Shown: positions 10,872 through 19,940, counted from the stretch's first letter. The stretch is 64,000 bases of DNA from Streptomyces albogriseolus (GCA_014650475.1 BMVA01000001.1:558001-622000); one strand, 5' to 3'. Numbers and translations are program-made. Notes: generated by a model from the sequence alone, not told the origin.

Positions 10872-11588
10872 TCAGGACAGCCGGCCGTCGACCATCTCGT
10901 GCACCCGGTCGGCGGCGTCCATTATCGCCGTGTCGTGGGTGACCATGACGGTCGCGGTGCCGTGCCGGCGGGTCTGCTCGGCGATCAGCCGTACCGCTTC
11001 CGCGGAACGCTCGCGGTCCAGCGCGGAGGTGGGCTCGTCCACCAGCAGAACGGCGGGTGAGGTCATCAGCGCGCGGGCCAGACCGGCGCGCTGGCGTTCG
11101 CCTCCGGACAGCTGGTGCGGGCGGGAGCCGGCGCGGTGCGCGAGGCCGACCGCCTCGATGAGTGCGTCGGCCCGGGTGCGGGCCGCGGCGTCCAGGCGTC
11201 CGTCGATGTGCAGGGGCAGCAGGAGCTGTTCCCGGACGGTCAGGGACGCGAGCAGGTTCGACTGCTGGAAGACGAAACCGATGTGGCGCCGGCGGGCCGC
11301 CGTGCGTTCCTTGTCCGACAGGGCGGTCAGCTCGGCGCCGGCGACGCGGACGGTGCCCGAGGTGGGCCGCTGGAGCCCGCCGGCGACGGCGAGCAGGCTG
11401 GACTTGCCGGATCCCGAGGGGCCGACGACGGCGACGAACTCGCCCGGGGCGACGGTCAGTCCGACGTGGTCGAGGGCGATGACGGCGGTGTCGCCGTCAC
11501 CGAGGGTCAGGCTGACCTCGTGCAGGCGCAGTCCGTCGGATCCGGTGGCGTCCGGGGTGGCCCGGTGGTCGGTGGAGGGCGTGGTCAT
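10872..11588 (-). CDS. ABC transporter ATP-binding protein (LolD/MacB type)
   Basis: This 238-residue ATPase has Walker A GPSGSGKSS (56-64), Q-loop GFVFQQSNLL, signature LSGGERQR and Walker B VLLVDEPTSALD. The GFVFQQxNLL stretch is typical of ATPases that pair with FtsX-like permeases. Its ATG overlaps the permease stop (ATGA at 11585-11588). It probably powers export or mechanotransmission with the single permease. The substrate is unknown; antimicrobial peptide or drug defence is a common role for such systems with a TetR gene. Confidence 0.92.
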   Translation of the reverse strand: MTTPSTDHRATPDATGSDGLRLHEVSLTLGDGDTAVIALDHVGLTVAPGEFVAVVGPSGSGKSSLLAVAGGLQRPTSGTVRVAGAELTALSDKERTAARRRHIGFVFQQSNLLASLTVREQLLLPLHIDGRLDAAARTRADALIEAVGLAHRAGSRPHQLSGGERQRAGLARALMTSPAVLLVDEPTSALDRERSAEAVRLIAEQTRRHGTATVMVTHDTAIMDAADRVHEMVDGRLS

Positions 11589-12712
11589 CGGGTGGCTCCC
11601 AGGGCGGTCAGGGGGTCGACGGCGGTGATGCGGCGGACGGCGACGGCGGCGCCCACGGTCCCCAGGCCGATGAGCAGGCCGGCGGACGTGGCGATGGCGG
11701 GGGCGGACAGGGAGAACGGCGCCTTGCCGATCATCGCGCTGCCCAGGGCGAGGCCGACGGCGGTGCCGGCGGCGGTGGCGACGACGAGGACGGCGACGAC
11801 CTGGGCGAGCGCGTCGCGCAGGATGTAGCGGGTGGGGGCGCCGAGCGCCTTGAGGAGGGCGATCTCCGGCTTGCGCTGCACGGTCCAGACGGTGAAGAAG
11901 GCGCCGACGACGAGGGCGGAGATGGCGTACAGGAAGCCCTTGATCAACGCCATGGTGCTCGACTCGGCCGTGTAACCGGGAGACGCGCCGTAGGTGGTCT
12001 CCTTGTCGTCGGCGCGGGTGCCGGTGGCCTTCTCGACGGCGGTGACGTCGGCGCCGTCCTCCAGGGTCAGGGCGACGGCCGTGGCCTGACGGAGCGCGGC
12101 CTCGGGCAGCTCGCCGGGCAGGCCGTAGTGAAGGTGCCGCCAGGTGTCGAGGTCGGCGTAGGCGACGCCGATGTGGCCGTAGGAGACGGTGTCGTCGACG
12201 AGGCCGACGACCTTCAGCCGGACCTCGCTCTTGTCGGCGGTCAGCTCGTCCCCGACGCGCACGCCGAGGTCGGCGATCTCCTGGGTGATCACGATGCCGC
12301 CCCCGCCGTCCTCCAGCCCCTTCCCGTCGTCCGGACTCGGGGCCAGCGACGAGTCGGAAGCCATGCCGAACACGGCGAGGTTGACCTGCTCGCCCTTCTC
12401 CCGGCCCTGGGTCACCTGGGCGTTGACCAGGGTGTTGCCGAACGGCTCGGCCCGCTCCACACCGGGGGCCCCGGACCAGGCCTCCCAGTCCTCCTGCTCC
12501 ACGGCGGAGCGGGAGAACTGCTCGCTGGTCGCCTTCTCGTCGAAGGCCATGTGGGTCACGGGCAGCGCGCGCAGGCCGGAGATACCGGCGTCCGCCAGTC
12601 CGGAGGCGAGCCCCGAGAGGAGGACGCCGAGGACGGCGATGAGGGCGACCACGGCGCCCATCAGGGCGAAGCGGCCGCGGGCGAAGCGCAGATCGCGTAG
12701 GGCAAGGAACAC
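11585..12712 (-). CDS. FtsX-like ABC transporter permease
   Basis: The product is about 375 residues: an N-terminal membrane helix (FALMGAVVALIAVLGVLLSG), a large extracytoplasmic MacB-like domain of about 220 residues, and three C-terminal helices (IKGFLYAISALVVGAFFTV, LAQVVAVLVVATAAGTAVGL, TSAGLLIGLGTVGAAVAV). The motif QRKPEIALLKALGA is diagnostic for FtsX permeases. I prefer GTG 12712, which has GGAG 5 bases upstream; an in-frame ATG at 12775 would add 21 charged residues. It is first in the permease-ATPase-TetR operon, with operator repeats upstream. Confidence 0.9.
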   Translation of the reverse strand: MFLALRDLRFARGRFALMGAVVALIAVLGVLLSGLASGLADAGISGLRALPVTHMAFDEKATSEQFSRSAVEQEDWEAWSGAPGVERAEPFGNTLVNAQVTQGREKGEQVNLAVFGMASDSSLAPSPDDGKGLEDGGGGIVITQEIADLGVRVGDELTADKSEVRLKVVGLVDDTVSYGHIGVAYADLDTWRHLHYGLPGELPEAALRQATAVALTLEDGADVTAVEKATGTRADDKETTYGASPGYTAESSTMALIKGFLYAISALVVGAFFTVWTVQRKPEIALLKALGAPTRYILRDALAQVVAVLVVATAAGTAVGLALGSAMIGKAPFSLSAPAIATSAGLLIGLGTVGAAVAVRRITAVDPLTALGATR

Positions 12713-12779
12713 GGGAACTCCGGGCGACGGGGGTGAGGGGGCGCGGCGCCGGGCACGCACGCCCTTTACTCGCACTTGA

Positions 12780-12829
12780 CGACACGAGCGTCGGCATCCT
12801 ATCGGACGTTACCGACACGTGCGTCGGCA
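12780..12829 (-). promoter_or_regulatory. Twin operator repeats upstream of the ABC operon
   Basis: CGACACGAGCGTCGGCA (12780-12796) recurs as CGACACGTGCGTCGGCA (12813-12829), one base different and 33 bp apart, about three helical turns. The second copy, with the preceding base, reads CCGAC-N6-GTCGG. A -10-like TAGGAT on the minus strand (12796-12801) overlaps the end of the first copy. This is a likely binding site for the TetR protein of the operon. Confidence 0.7.
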
Positions 12830-12915
12830 CGTTCCCTCGTTCCAGCTCAGCCCGTTTGATCGATCACCCGCCACCCCTTGACACCACCCCCGGCCGCTCG
12901 TCACTGTAATGGCGA

Positions 12916-12937
12916 TTCTAGAACGTAACTTCTAGTT
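12916..12937 (+). promoter_or_regulatory. TTCTAGAA operator of the phenylpropionate operon
   Basis: TTCTAGAA at 12916-12923 is followed 14 bp later by the related TTCTAGTT at 12930-12937. The same palindrome occurs before the TetR gene (20010) and, with the same 14-bp doublet, before the SDR gene (21545). In DNA this GC-rich the repeat is unlikely by chance. It is a candidate operator for the TetR protein at 20071. Confidence 0.75.
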
Positions 12938-13034
12938 TTCGTCGATGGAACGCGGCTGGTCAGCGTTCCGCCTCCTCCTTTGCGGGCCGCCGCCCTGGCG
13001 CCGGTCCGCTCTGTCCCGGAACAGGGGAACTCGC

Positions 13035-14399
13035 ATGAGGATCACCGACCACATCCCGCAGGAGAGAATGAGCGGGCTGCAGAAACGCGCCGTCGTCATC
13101 GCGATCACCCTGGTCGTGCTCGACGGTTACGACGTCTCCCTCACGTCGTTCGCCGCGCCCTACATCGAGAGGGGCTTCGGCGTCTCGAAGGCGGAGCTCG
13201 GACTGGTCATGTCCGGCGCCCTGATCGGCATGCTTGTGGGCTCGATCATCGTCGCGCCGCTCGCCGACCGCATCGGCCGGCGCAAGATGGGCGTCATCGC
13301 CACCACGACGATCGCGGTGGGCATGTTCATCGGCCCCTTCGCCACTCCGGAGACCGGAACCTGGCCCCTGGTCCTGAGCCGCATCGTCACCGGCGTCGGG
13401 GTCGGCTGTCTGGTGGCCGTGGTCGGCGTCATTCTCACCGAGTACACGGGCAAGCGCGTGTACGCCCTGGTCATGGCGGTCTACGCAGCCGCCATCAACA
13501 TCGGCGGGCTGCTCGGCTCGATGATCGTCGGCCCGATGCTCGACGCCCGCGGCTGGCAGTTCGGCTGGTGGATCGGGTTCGTCCTCAGCGCGATCGCCGC
13601 GGTCGCCACGTACGCGCTGCTGCCCGAGTCGCTGGCCTGGCTCTCCGAGGGCCGCCGCCCCGACTCCCTGCAGCGGCTCAACGCGCTGCTCGCGAAGATG
13701 CACCGCCCCGCGCTCACGTCGCTTCCCGAGCCGGAGTCCACGGGGGTCAAGGCGAAGGGCTCGCTGCGCACCGTCTTCACCGGCCGGACCGGCGTCTACA
13801 CCCTGCTGATGATCGTCGGCTACATCGCCTACATGCTCAGCTTCTACTTCATGACCAACTGGGCCCCCAGCAGCGTGGCCTCGGCCAACGACAACCCCGC
13901 GCTGGCCCCGCAGCTCGTCACCGCCTTCAGCATCGGCGGCATCCTTGGCAACGTGCTCTTCGGGTACCTGGGCGGCAGGATCAGCATCCGCGTCCTCGCC
14001 CCGGTCTTCCTGCTCCTGGCCACCGTCACCCTGTCGCTGTTCGGCATCGTGGGCTCCCAGATGCCCACCGCCTGGTGGACCCTGTTCGCCGCCTCCTTCT
14101 TCGTCTGCTCGGGCACCGCGGCCTTCTACACGATCGTCCCGACGCTCTACCCGACGCTGGCCCGCTCGACCGGCTTCGGTGTCGTCATCGGCGTCGGCCG
14201 GTTCGGCGGCATCGCCGCCCCGGTCATCGGCGGCGCGGCCTTCGACGCCGGATGGGGCATGGGCGTGGCCTTCACCGTCTTCTCCCTGCCGATGCTGCTC
14301 GCCGGCGTCAGCATCATCGTCCTCCACCTGGCCCAGCGCCGCTCCGAGGCGGCCGAGGCCCAGCGCCCCGAGCCCGCGCTCTCCGGTACGTCCGCGTAG
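13035..14399 (+). CDS. MFS aromatic acid transporter (AAHS family)
   Basis: The product is 454 residues with about 12 membrane helices. It carries the aromatic acid:H+ symporter signature near the first helix (VVLDGYDVSLTSFAAPYI, the DGxD motif) and the MFS loop motif LADRIGRRKMG. It is the first gene of the operon for meta-cleavage of phenylpropionates, so it probably imports 3-(3-hydroxyphenyl)propionate or a related aromatic acid (an MhpT-like role). ATG 13035 gives the family-typical N-terminus MRITDHIPQERMSGLQKRAV. A GGGG-type ribosome site precedes it. Confidence 0.9.
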   Translation: MRITDHIPQERMSGLQKRAVVIAITLVVLDGYDVSLTSFAAPYIERGFGVSKAELGLVMSGALIGMLVGSIIVAPLADRIGRRKMGVIATTTIAVGMFIGPFATPETGTWPLVLSRIVTGVGVGCLVAVVGVILTEYTGKRVYALVMAVYAAAINIGGLLGSMIVGPMLDARGWQFGWWIGFVLSAIAAVATYALLPESLAWLSEGRRPDSLQRLNALLAKMHRPALTSLPEPESTGVKAKGSLRTVFTGRTGVYTLLMIVGYIAYMLSFYFMTNWAPSSVASANDNPALAPQLVTAFSIGGILGNVLFGYLGGRISIRVLAPVFLLLATVTLSLFGIVGSQMPTAWWTLFAASFFVCSGTAAFYTIVPTLYPTLARSTGFGVVIGVGRFGGIAAPVIGGAAFDAGWGMGVAFTVFSLPMLLAGVSIIVLHLAQRRSEAAEAQRPEPALSGTSA

Positions 14400-14434
14400 C
14401 GGCCGTCCAGACCCTCCCAGAAAGGAACAGTTCC

Positions 14435-15370
14435 ATGCCGCTGGCCGTCGCAGCGCTCTCCCACGCGCCGTCCTTCGGCAACGTCGACCCGGGCGGGGAG
14501 ACGTTCGCCGAGATCAACACCGCCATCGACGAGGTCAAGGAGTTCGTCTCCGGGTACGACCCCGACCTGGTCGTGGTCTTCGGTCCCGACCACTTCAACG
14601 GCCAGCTGTACTCGCTGATCACCCCGTGGGTGATCGGTGCGGTCGCCGAGGGCGTCGGTGACTACGGCACCACCGCGGGACCGCTCCCCGTCGACGCCGA
14701 CGCCGCCCGGAACCTGCACGCCGCCGTACTGGCCGAGGGCATCGACATCGGCCGCAGCGAGCGGATGACGGTCGACCACGGCATCGTCCAGCCGCTCGAC
14801 TTCGTGTTCGGCAAGGACTTCACGCAGCCGATCGTGCCGGTGTTCGTGAACGCGATCGGCCTGCCCCTCTCCCCCATGGGCCGGGTGCGCCTGATGGGCG
14901 AGGCGTTCGGCCGGGCCGCCCTCGCGCTGGACAAGAAGGTGCTGTTCCTGGCCTCGGGCGGCATCTCCCACAACCCTCCGATCCCTCGCTGGGACGGCGC
15001 CCCCGGCACTCTGCAGGAACGTTTGATCGCCTATGCGCCCTCCCCCGAGGAGCGGCACGAGCGCGAGCAGATGATCGTCAGGGGAATCCAGGCGATCGCG
15101 GACGGCAAGGCTCCGAGCGACCCGCTGAACGAGGAGTGGGACAAGCTCGTCCTCGACACCTTCCGCTCCGGCGACCTCACCGCGGCCGACGGCTGGGAGA
15201 ACGGCTGGTTCGTCGCGGAGGGCGGCTCGGCCGCGCACGAGATGCGCAGCTGGATCGCGGCCTACGCGGCGCTGTCGGCCGCCGGGCCCTACCGCTTCGC
15301 CGTCGACCGCTACTGGGCGGTCGAGAAGTGGGGCGCGGGCTTCGCCGTGCAGGCGGCGGTGACGGCATGA
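14435..15370 (+). CDS. mhpB: 2,3-dihydroxyphenylpropionate 1,2-dioxygenase
   Basis: This 311-residue protein is a class III extradiol dioxygenase that opens the ring of 2,3-dihydroxyphenylpropionate with Fe(II). It has SHAP at residues 9-12 and the two histidines known to be essential in E. coli MhpB at the same numbers, His115 (MTVDHGIVQP) and His179 (ASGGISHNPP). AAAGGA precedes ATG 14435. Its stop overlaps the start of mhpC (ATGA). Confidence 0.96.
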   Translation: MPLAVAALSHAPSFGNVDPGGETFAEINTAIDEVKEFVSGYDPDLVVVFGPDHFNGQLYSLITPWVIGAVAEGVGDYGTTAGPLPVDADAARNLHAAVLAEGIDIGRSERMTVDHGIVQPLDFVFGKDFTQPIVPVFVNAIGLPLSPMGRVRLMGEAFGRAALALDKKVLFLASGGISHNPPIPRWDGAPGTLQERLIAYAPSPEERHEREQMIVRGIQAIADGKAPSDPLNEEWDKLVLDTFRSGDLTAADGWENGWFVAEGGSAAHEMRSWIAAYAALSAAGPYRFAVDRYWAVEKWGAGFAVQAAVTA

Positions 15371-16251
15371 GCGGGGTGACGAGGGCGCATCTGGCGACCC
15401 TGTGGGAGGAGATCGCGGACCTGGAGCACACGCTGCGGTACGTGGACGCGGGGGGCTACCGCACCCGGGTCCTCGACATCGCCGGGGCGGTCCCGGACGC
15501 GCAGACGGTCGTCCTGGCCAGCGGCACCAGCGGTCACATCGAGGCGTGGACGCAGAACGTCCGCGCGTTCGCCGAGGCCGGTTTCCGGGTGGTCGGCTAC
15601 GACTACCCGGGCCACGGGTACACCTCCCTGGCCGACCACCCGCTCGAGATCCGCGACTACGAGGACCACCTGCTCGCCCTGCTCGACGCGCTGGACCTGG
15701 ACCGCGTGCATCTCGCCGGCGAGTCGCTCGGCGGCTGGCTCGCGCTGAAGTTCGCGCCGAAGCACCCCGAGCGCCTGCGCACGGTGATCCTTTCCGCGCC
15801 GGGCGGCCGGGTGATCGGCGAACCGCAGCTGGACCGGACGCAGTCGGTGAGCGCCAAGGCGGTGAGCGAGCCGACCTTCGAGAACGTGAAGAAGCGCCTC
15901 CAGGTGGTGATCCACGACCCGCGGAACGTCACCGACGAGCTGGTCCGGGTGCGCCGCGCGATCTACGCCCGGGACGGGTTCAGCATGGCGAACGTGTCCG
16001 CCCTGCGGGAGCCGGAGCGGCGGTGGCGCAACCGCGTGACCGACGACGACTTCGCGGCCGTCCCGGTCCCCGCCCTGATGGTGTGGACCGACAACGAGCC
16101 GACCGGCGACGAGGCCGAGGGCGCGCGTCTGTGCGGGCTCATCCCGGACGGTGAGTACCTGCTGGTCCGTGGCGCCGCGCACTGGCCGCAGTGGGAGGGG
16201 GCCGCCGAGTTCAACGCCGCGGCCGTCGCCTTCCTCCAGAAGCATGCCTGA
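15367..16251 (+). CDS. mhpC: 2-hydroxy-6-oxonona-2,4-dienedioate hydrolase
   Basis: The 294-residue protein is an alpha/beta-hydrolase of the meta-cleavage-product hydrolase type. It has the nucleophile elbow GESLGG (Ser120), the oxyanion-side motif ASGTSGHIEAW and the late catalytic histidine in GAAHWPQWE. It splits the ring-fission product to release succinate or fumarate. The start overlaps the mhpB stop. Order and overlap with dioxygenase and hydratase genes support the assignment more strongly than sequence alone. Confidence 0.92.
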   Translation: MSGVTRAHLATLWEEIADLEHTLRYVDAGGYRTRVLDIAGAVPDAQTVVLASGTSGHIEAWTQNVRAFAEAGFRVVGYDYPGHGYTSLADHPLEIRDYEDHLLALLDALDLDRVHLAGESLGGWLALKFAPKHPERLRTVILSAPGGRVIGEPQLDRTQSVSAKAVSEPTFENVKKRLQVVIHDPRNVTDELVRVRRAIYARDGFSMANVSALREPERRWRNRVTDDDFAAVPVPALMVWTDNEPTGDEAEGARLCGLIPDGEYLLVRGAAHWPQWEGAAEFNAAAVAFLQKHA

Positions 16252-16264
16252 GGAAAGGACCGGA

Positions 16265-17059
16265 GTGAGCGTCACCCGGGAAACCATCGGAGAGATCGCA
16301 TGCGAGCTGTTCGAGGCCAAGCGCGGCGTGTACACCGTGCCGTACGTGAGCCCTCGGCTGCCCGAGCGCGACCTCGACTCCGCCTACGCGATCTCCGCCG
16401 AGTTCGCCGCCCTCCGCGAACGCGAGCTGGGCGTGCAGCGGGTGGGTCGCAAGGTCGGCCTGACCAACCCCCTCGTGCAACGGCGCGTCGGCATCGACGA
16501 GCCGGATTACGGGATCATCCACGACGACATGGTGCACGCCTCGGGCGTGCGCCTGCCGCTGTCCGCGTACAACCGCCTGCTGATCGAGGCGGAGGTCGCG
16601 TTCGTGCTGAAGAGCGACGTCATGGATCCCTCCCGTGCAGGTGTGGAGGCCGCGATCGACTACGTGACGCCCGCGTTCGAGGTCGTGGACTTCCGCTACG
16701 CCGGCTCCGTCGGGCAGATCGTCGACACCATCGCCGACAACGCGGGCTGCAGCGGGGTCGTCCTCGGCGAGGAGCGGCATCCCTACGGCGAGACCGACCT
16801 GACCCAGGTGGAGATGGTCATCACCGGGGGCGGCGAGGAGATCACCCGGGGTGTCGGCAGCAACGTGCTGGGGGACCCGGTCAACGCGGTCGTCTGGCTG
16901 GCGGAGACCGCGATCCGCACGGGCGAGCCGCTGCGCGCCGGAGAAGTGCTGCTGTCGGGCTCCATCGGCTACATCGAGCCGTGGCCCGCCGATGTCGAGT
17001 GCGTCGCCACCGTCACCGGGCTGGGCCGCGTGGTCGCGACCGCAGAATCGAAAGGCTGA
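16265..17059 (+). CDS. mhpD: 2-keto-4-pentenoate hydratase
   Basis: The product is about 264 residues, of the MhpD/fumarylacetoacetase-C family. It has RKVGLTNPLVQ, acidic metal ligands in LLIEAEVAFVL and PAFEVVDFRYAG, and GEVLLSGSIG near the end. It adds water to 2-hydroxypenta-2,4-dienoate to give 4-hydroxy-2-oxopentanoate. I prefer GTG 16265 because GGAAAGGA lies 7 bases upstream; ATG 16244 overlaps the mhpC stop and would add 7 residues. Confidence 0.93.
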   Translation: MSVTRETIGEIACELFEAKRGVYTVPYVSPRLPERDLDSAYAISAEFAALRERELGVQRVGRKVGLTNPLVQRRVGIDEPDYGIIHDDMVHASGVRLPLSAYNRLLIEAEVAFVLKSDVMDPSRAGVEAAIDYVTPAFEVVDFRYAGSVGQIVDTIADNAGCSGVVLGEERHPYGETDLTQVEMVITGGGEEITRGVGSNVLGDPVNAVVWLAETAIRTGEPLRAGEVLLSGSIGYIEPWPADVECVATVTGLGRVVATAESKG

Positions 17060-17061
17060 AC

Positions 17062-17532
17062 ATGAGTGACTACCGTCCCGTCGACGCGGCCACCCGCGTC
17101 GAGATCGAGCAGCTCATCGCGGAGATGCTCTACCGACTCGACCACAACCGGGCGGACACGACCTGGGAGCTGTACACCGAGGACGGCGTCTCGGCCGGCC
17201 CGATGGGCGACATGGACCGCGAGGCCATGAAGGCGTGGGGAGCCAGGCGGGCCCGGCAGACGGACGTCGTCGGCCGTCACCACATCGGCGGGATCCGCCT
17301 GGTGCGGGCCGCGGACGGGGACGAGATCGAGGGCACCGTGCAGTACCTGACCTTCCGCGACACCAACGAGCCGCAGACGACGCCCGCGTCGGTCGGTGAG
17401 TTCCGCGAGCGCTACCGCAAGGTGGACGGCCGGTGGCTGTTCGCCCGCCGGGAGATCGTGCCGGTCTTCGGCGGCCGGGCCGCCGCGGCCCACGCCGCGC
17501 GCGTGGCCGGACAAGAGGGGCCGGCGCGGTGA
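17062..17532 (+). CDS. NTF2-like (SnoaL-type) small protein in the aromatic operon
   Basis: The 156-residue product has a one-domain NTF2/SnoaL-like pattern: an N-terminal helix (IEQLIAEMLYRLDHNRADTTWELYTEDG), then strands (RHHIGGIRLV, DEIEGTVQYLTF, RYRKVDGRWLFARREIVPVF). Related proteins are found in ring-hydroxylating and aromatic operons as isomerases, dehydratases or small subunits. No specific reaction can be assigned. It lies 2 bases after mhpD and overlaps the aldolase start (GTGA), so it is a true operon member. Confidence 0.82.
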   Translation: MSDYRPVDAATRVEIEQLIAEMLYRLDHNRADTTWELYTEDGVSAGPMGDMDREAMKAWGARRARQTDVVGRHHIGGIRLVRAADGDEIEGTVQYLTFRDTNEPQTTPASVGEFRERYRKVDGRWLFARREIVPVFGGRAAAAHAARVAGQEGPAR

Positions 17533-18302
17533 AGCGGGAAGCTCTCGACGGCGGCCGGAACCCGGTGCTGTACCACCAGACGGTCCCGTCGTTCTCGATG
17601 CCGGAGTGGGCGGTGGCCGCCGGTTACGACGGCGTGATCCTCGACCTTCAGCACGGGGAGCTGGGGCTGGAGGCCGCCTGCGGAATCCTGCGCTCGATCC
17701 CCCGGGACAACGCCTACGCGTACGCCCGGGTCGGCTCGCCGGACCCCGCGCCGGTCCTGCGGCTCCTCGACAGCGGGGCCCGCGGGATCGTCGCGCCCAC
17801 CGTCGAGTCCCGGTCCCAGACCGAGGCCCTGGTCGCCGCCACCAAGTACCCGCCCACCGGGAACCGCAGTCTGGGCCCGTCCCGGCCCGCGCTGTACCCG
17901 GGGGACTCGTACACCGAGGCCGGCAACCGGGCGGTGTCCGCCGTGGCCCAGATCGAGACGCGGGCCGGCGTCGAGCACGCCGAGGAGATCGTCGCGACCC
18001 CGGGCCTGGACTCGGTGTACATCGGCCCGGCCGACCTCGCCGTCTCCTACGGCCTGCCCGGACGCGGCGACTGGGACGAGGGCCCGGTGCGCGAGGCGAT
18101 CTCCCACATCCGGGAGGTCACGCGCGCGCACGGCGTCACCCTCGGCATCTACTCCGGCCGCCCCGAGTACGCGGCCGGCCTGTTCGCCGACGGCCTCGTC
18201 GACTACGTCGGCCTCGGCATCGATCTCGTCCTGCTGAACCGCGTGTTCGGCGACACCATCGCCGGGCTGGGCCCGGCCCGATCCGCACGGAGCACCACAT
18301 GA
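17529..18302 (+). CDS. HpaI/HpcH family class II aldolase
   Basis: This 257-residue protein is a metal-dependent pyruvate aldolase. Family residues are present: His42 (LDLQHGE), Arg67 (YARVGS), the metal ligands Glu143 (QIETRAGVEHAEEI) and Asp169 (IGPADLAVSYG). In this operon it would cut 4-hydroxy-2-oxopentanoate to pyruvate and acetaldehyde, taking the place of MhpE. HpaI proteins are known to accept several 4-hydroxy-2-oxo acids. It starts at GTG 17529 and overlaps mhpA by ATGA at its end. No acetaldehyde dehydrogenase gene of MhpF type is adjacent. Confidence 0.88.
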   Translation: MKREALDGGRNPVLYHQTVPSFSMPEWAVAAGYDGVILDLQHGELGLEAACGILRSIPRDNAYAYARVGSPDPAPVLRLLDSGARGIVAPTVESRSQTEALVAATKYPPTGNRSLGPSRPALYPGDSYTEAGNRAVSAVAQIETRAGVEHAEEIVATPGLDSVYIGPADLAVSYGLPGRGDWDEGPVREAISHIREVTRAHGVTLGIYSGRPEYAAGLFADGLVDYVGLGIDLVLLNRVFGDTIAGLGPARSARSTT

Positions 18303-19912
18303 ACAAGGCCTGCGACGTCCTCGTCGTCGGGGCGGGTCCGGTCGGTCTGACCCTGGCCAACCTGCTGGGACAGCAGGGCGTCGACGTCCTCGTCGTCGAA
18401 CGGGAGCACGAACTCATCGACTACCCGCGGGCCGTGGGCATCGACGACGAGGCACTGCGCGCGATGCAGACCGCCGGGCTGGTCGACGAGGTGCTTCCGC
18501 ACACCATCCCCGACCAGAAGATCTACATGATCAACGGTGACGGGGCGATCCTGTCCGAAGTGAACCCGACGACGCGCGAGTTCGGCTGGCCGCGCCGCAA
18601 CGGATTCGTGCAGCCGCTGGTGGACCGCGTGCTGCTCGCCGGCCTCGACCGCTTCCCCTCCGCCGCCGTGCGGTTCGGCGCCGAGGTGGTGGACCTGACC
18701 GAGGAGGCGGACGGCGTGGTGGCCGCCCTGGCCAACGGTGAGACCGTGCGCGCGCGGTACGTCGTCGCCGCCGAGGGCGGGTCCTCCCCCACCCGCAAGC
18801 GGCTGGGCATCTCGTTCGAGGGCGAGACCCGGCCGACCGACGGCATCGTGATCGACGTCGCCAACGACCCGATCGGCACGCCGCACGCCGTGTTCGGCGG
18901 GGACCCCGCCCGCAGTTACGCCTCCATCGCGTTGCCGCACGGCATCCGCCGCTGGGAGTTCACCCTCTTCGAGGACGAGGGCGAGGCCGACGTCGAGGAC
19001 GACGCGTTCGTCTTCGGCCTGCTCGCGCCCCACGTGCCGGACCCGTCGAAACTGGACATCATCCGCCGCCGCGTGTACCGCCACCACGCCCGGATCGCGG
19101 GCCGGTTCCGGCACGGGCGGATCTTTCTCGCCGGTGACGCCGCCCACGTCATGCCGGTGGTCGGTGGGCAGGGCTGGAACTCGGGGATCCGCGACGCCTT
19201 CAACCTCGGCTGGAAGCTCGCCGCCGTCGTCAAGGGACTGTCGGCCGACGGTCTGCTGGACACGTACGAGACCGAACGGCTCGGCCATGTCACGCAGATG
19301 GTGGCCGTCTCCCTCCGGATGGCGAAGGAGATGACCGACCACGACCCCGAGAAGGCCGCCGAGCGTGACCGGATCGCCGCCGCCCGCACCCCCGAGGAAC
19401 GGGAGGCGCAGAAGCGGCAGGCGTTCAAGCCCCAGCCGAGGTTCGACCGGGGTGTGGTGGTGCACACCCCGCTGCCGGTGTCCAAGTCGCTGCCCGCCCG
19501 CGACGTGCCCCGGCTGGCGGGCACGATCTTCCCGCAGCCCAGGGCCACCGACGCCGACGGCGCCGAGATGCTGCTCGACGACGCGACCGGTCAGGGCTGG
19601 CGGATCCTCGCCTGGAACAACGACCCGACGGCGTTCCTCTCCGCCGAGCGGCGCGCGGCGCTGGACCGGCTCGGCGCCCGCCTGGTGCAGGTGGTGCCGA
19701 CGGCACAGCTGCCGTGGGCCCGTGAGCGGGCCGCGGCCGGTGTCACCGTCGTCGGCGACCTGGGGGGCGGGCCGAGCCTGCAGGCGTGGTTCGACGCAAG
19801 GCCGGTGGGCGCGGTGATCCTGCGTCCCGACCATGTGATCGCCGCCGAGTGCCTGACGCAGGAGCTCGACGAGGTCGTGGCCCGCGTCCTGGAGGCCGCC
19901 TGCGCCGTGTGA
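18299..19912 (+). CDS. mhpA: 3-(3-hydroxyphenyl)propionate 2-hydroxylase, FAD-dependent
   Basis: The 537-residue flavin monooxygenase has the N-terminal FAD fingerprint GAGPVG (11-16), a DG-type middle region and the second FAD motif GDAAHVMPVVGGQGWNSG near residue 278. Length and motifs match MhpA-like bifunctional hydroxylases that convert 3-(3-hydroxyphenyl)propionate to the 2,3-dihydroxy compound, the substrate of the operon's dioxygenase. It is the last gene of the operon, which is unusual only in order. ATG 18299 overlaps the aldolase stop. A very strong terminator follows. Confidence 0.93.
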   Translation: MNKACDVLVVGAGPVGLTLANLLGQQGVDVLVVEREHELIDYPRAVGIDDEALRAMQTAGLVDEVLPHTIPDQKIYMINGDGAILSEVNPTTREFGWPRRNGFVQPLVDRVLLAGLDRFPSAAVRFGAEVVDLTEEADGVVAALANGETVRARYVVAAEGGSSPTRKRLGISFEGETRPTDGIVIDVANDPIGTPHAVFGGDPARSYASIALPHGIRRWEFTLFEDEGEADVEDDAFVFGLLAPHVPDPSKLDIIRRRVYRHHARIAGRFRHGRIFLAGDAAHVMPVVGGQGWNSGIRDAFNLGWKLAAVVKGLSADGLLDTYETERLGHVTQMVAVSLRMAKEMTDHDPEKAAERDRIAAARTPEEREAQKRQAFKPQPRFDRGVVVHTPLPVSKSLPARDVPRLAGTIFPQPRATDADGAEMLLDDATGQGWRILAWNNDPTAFLSAERRAALDRLGARLVQVVPTAQLPWARERAAAGVTVVGDLGGGPSLQAWFDARPVGAVILRPDHVIAAECLTQELDEVVARVLEAACAV

Positions 19913-19940
19913 CGCGGGACGGGAGGACGCCGGAGATCCC

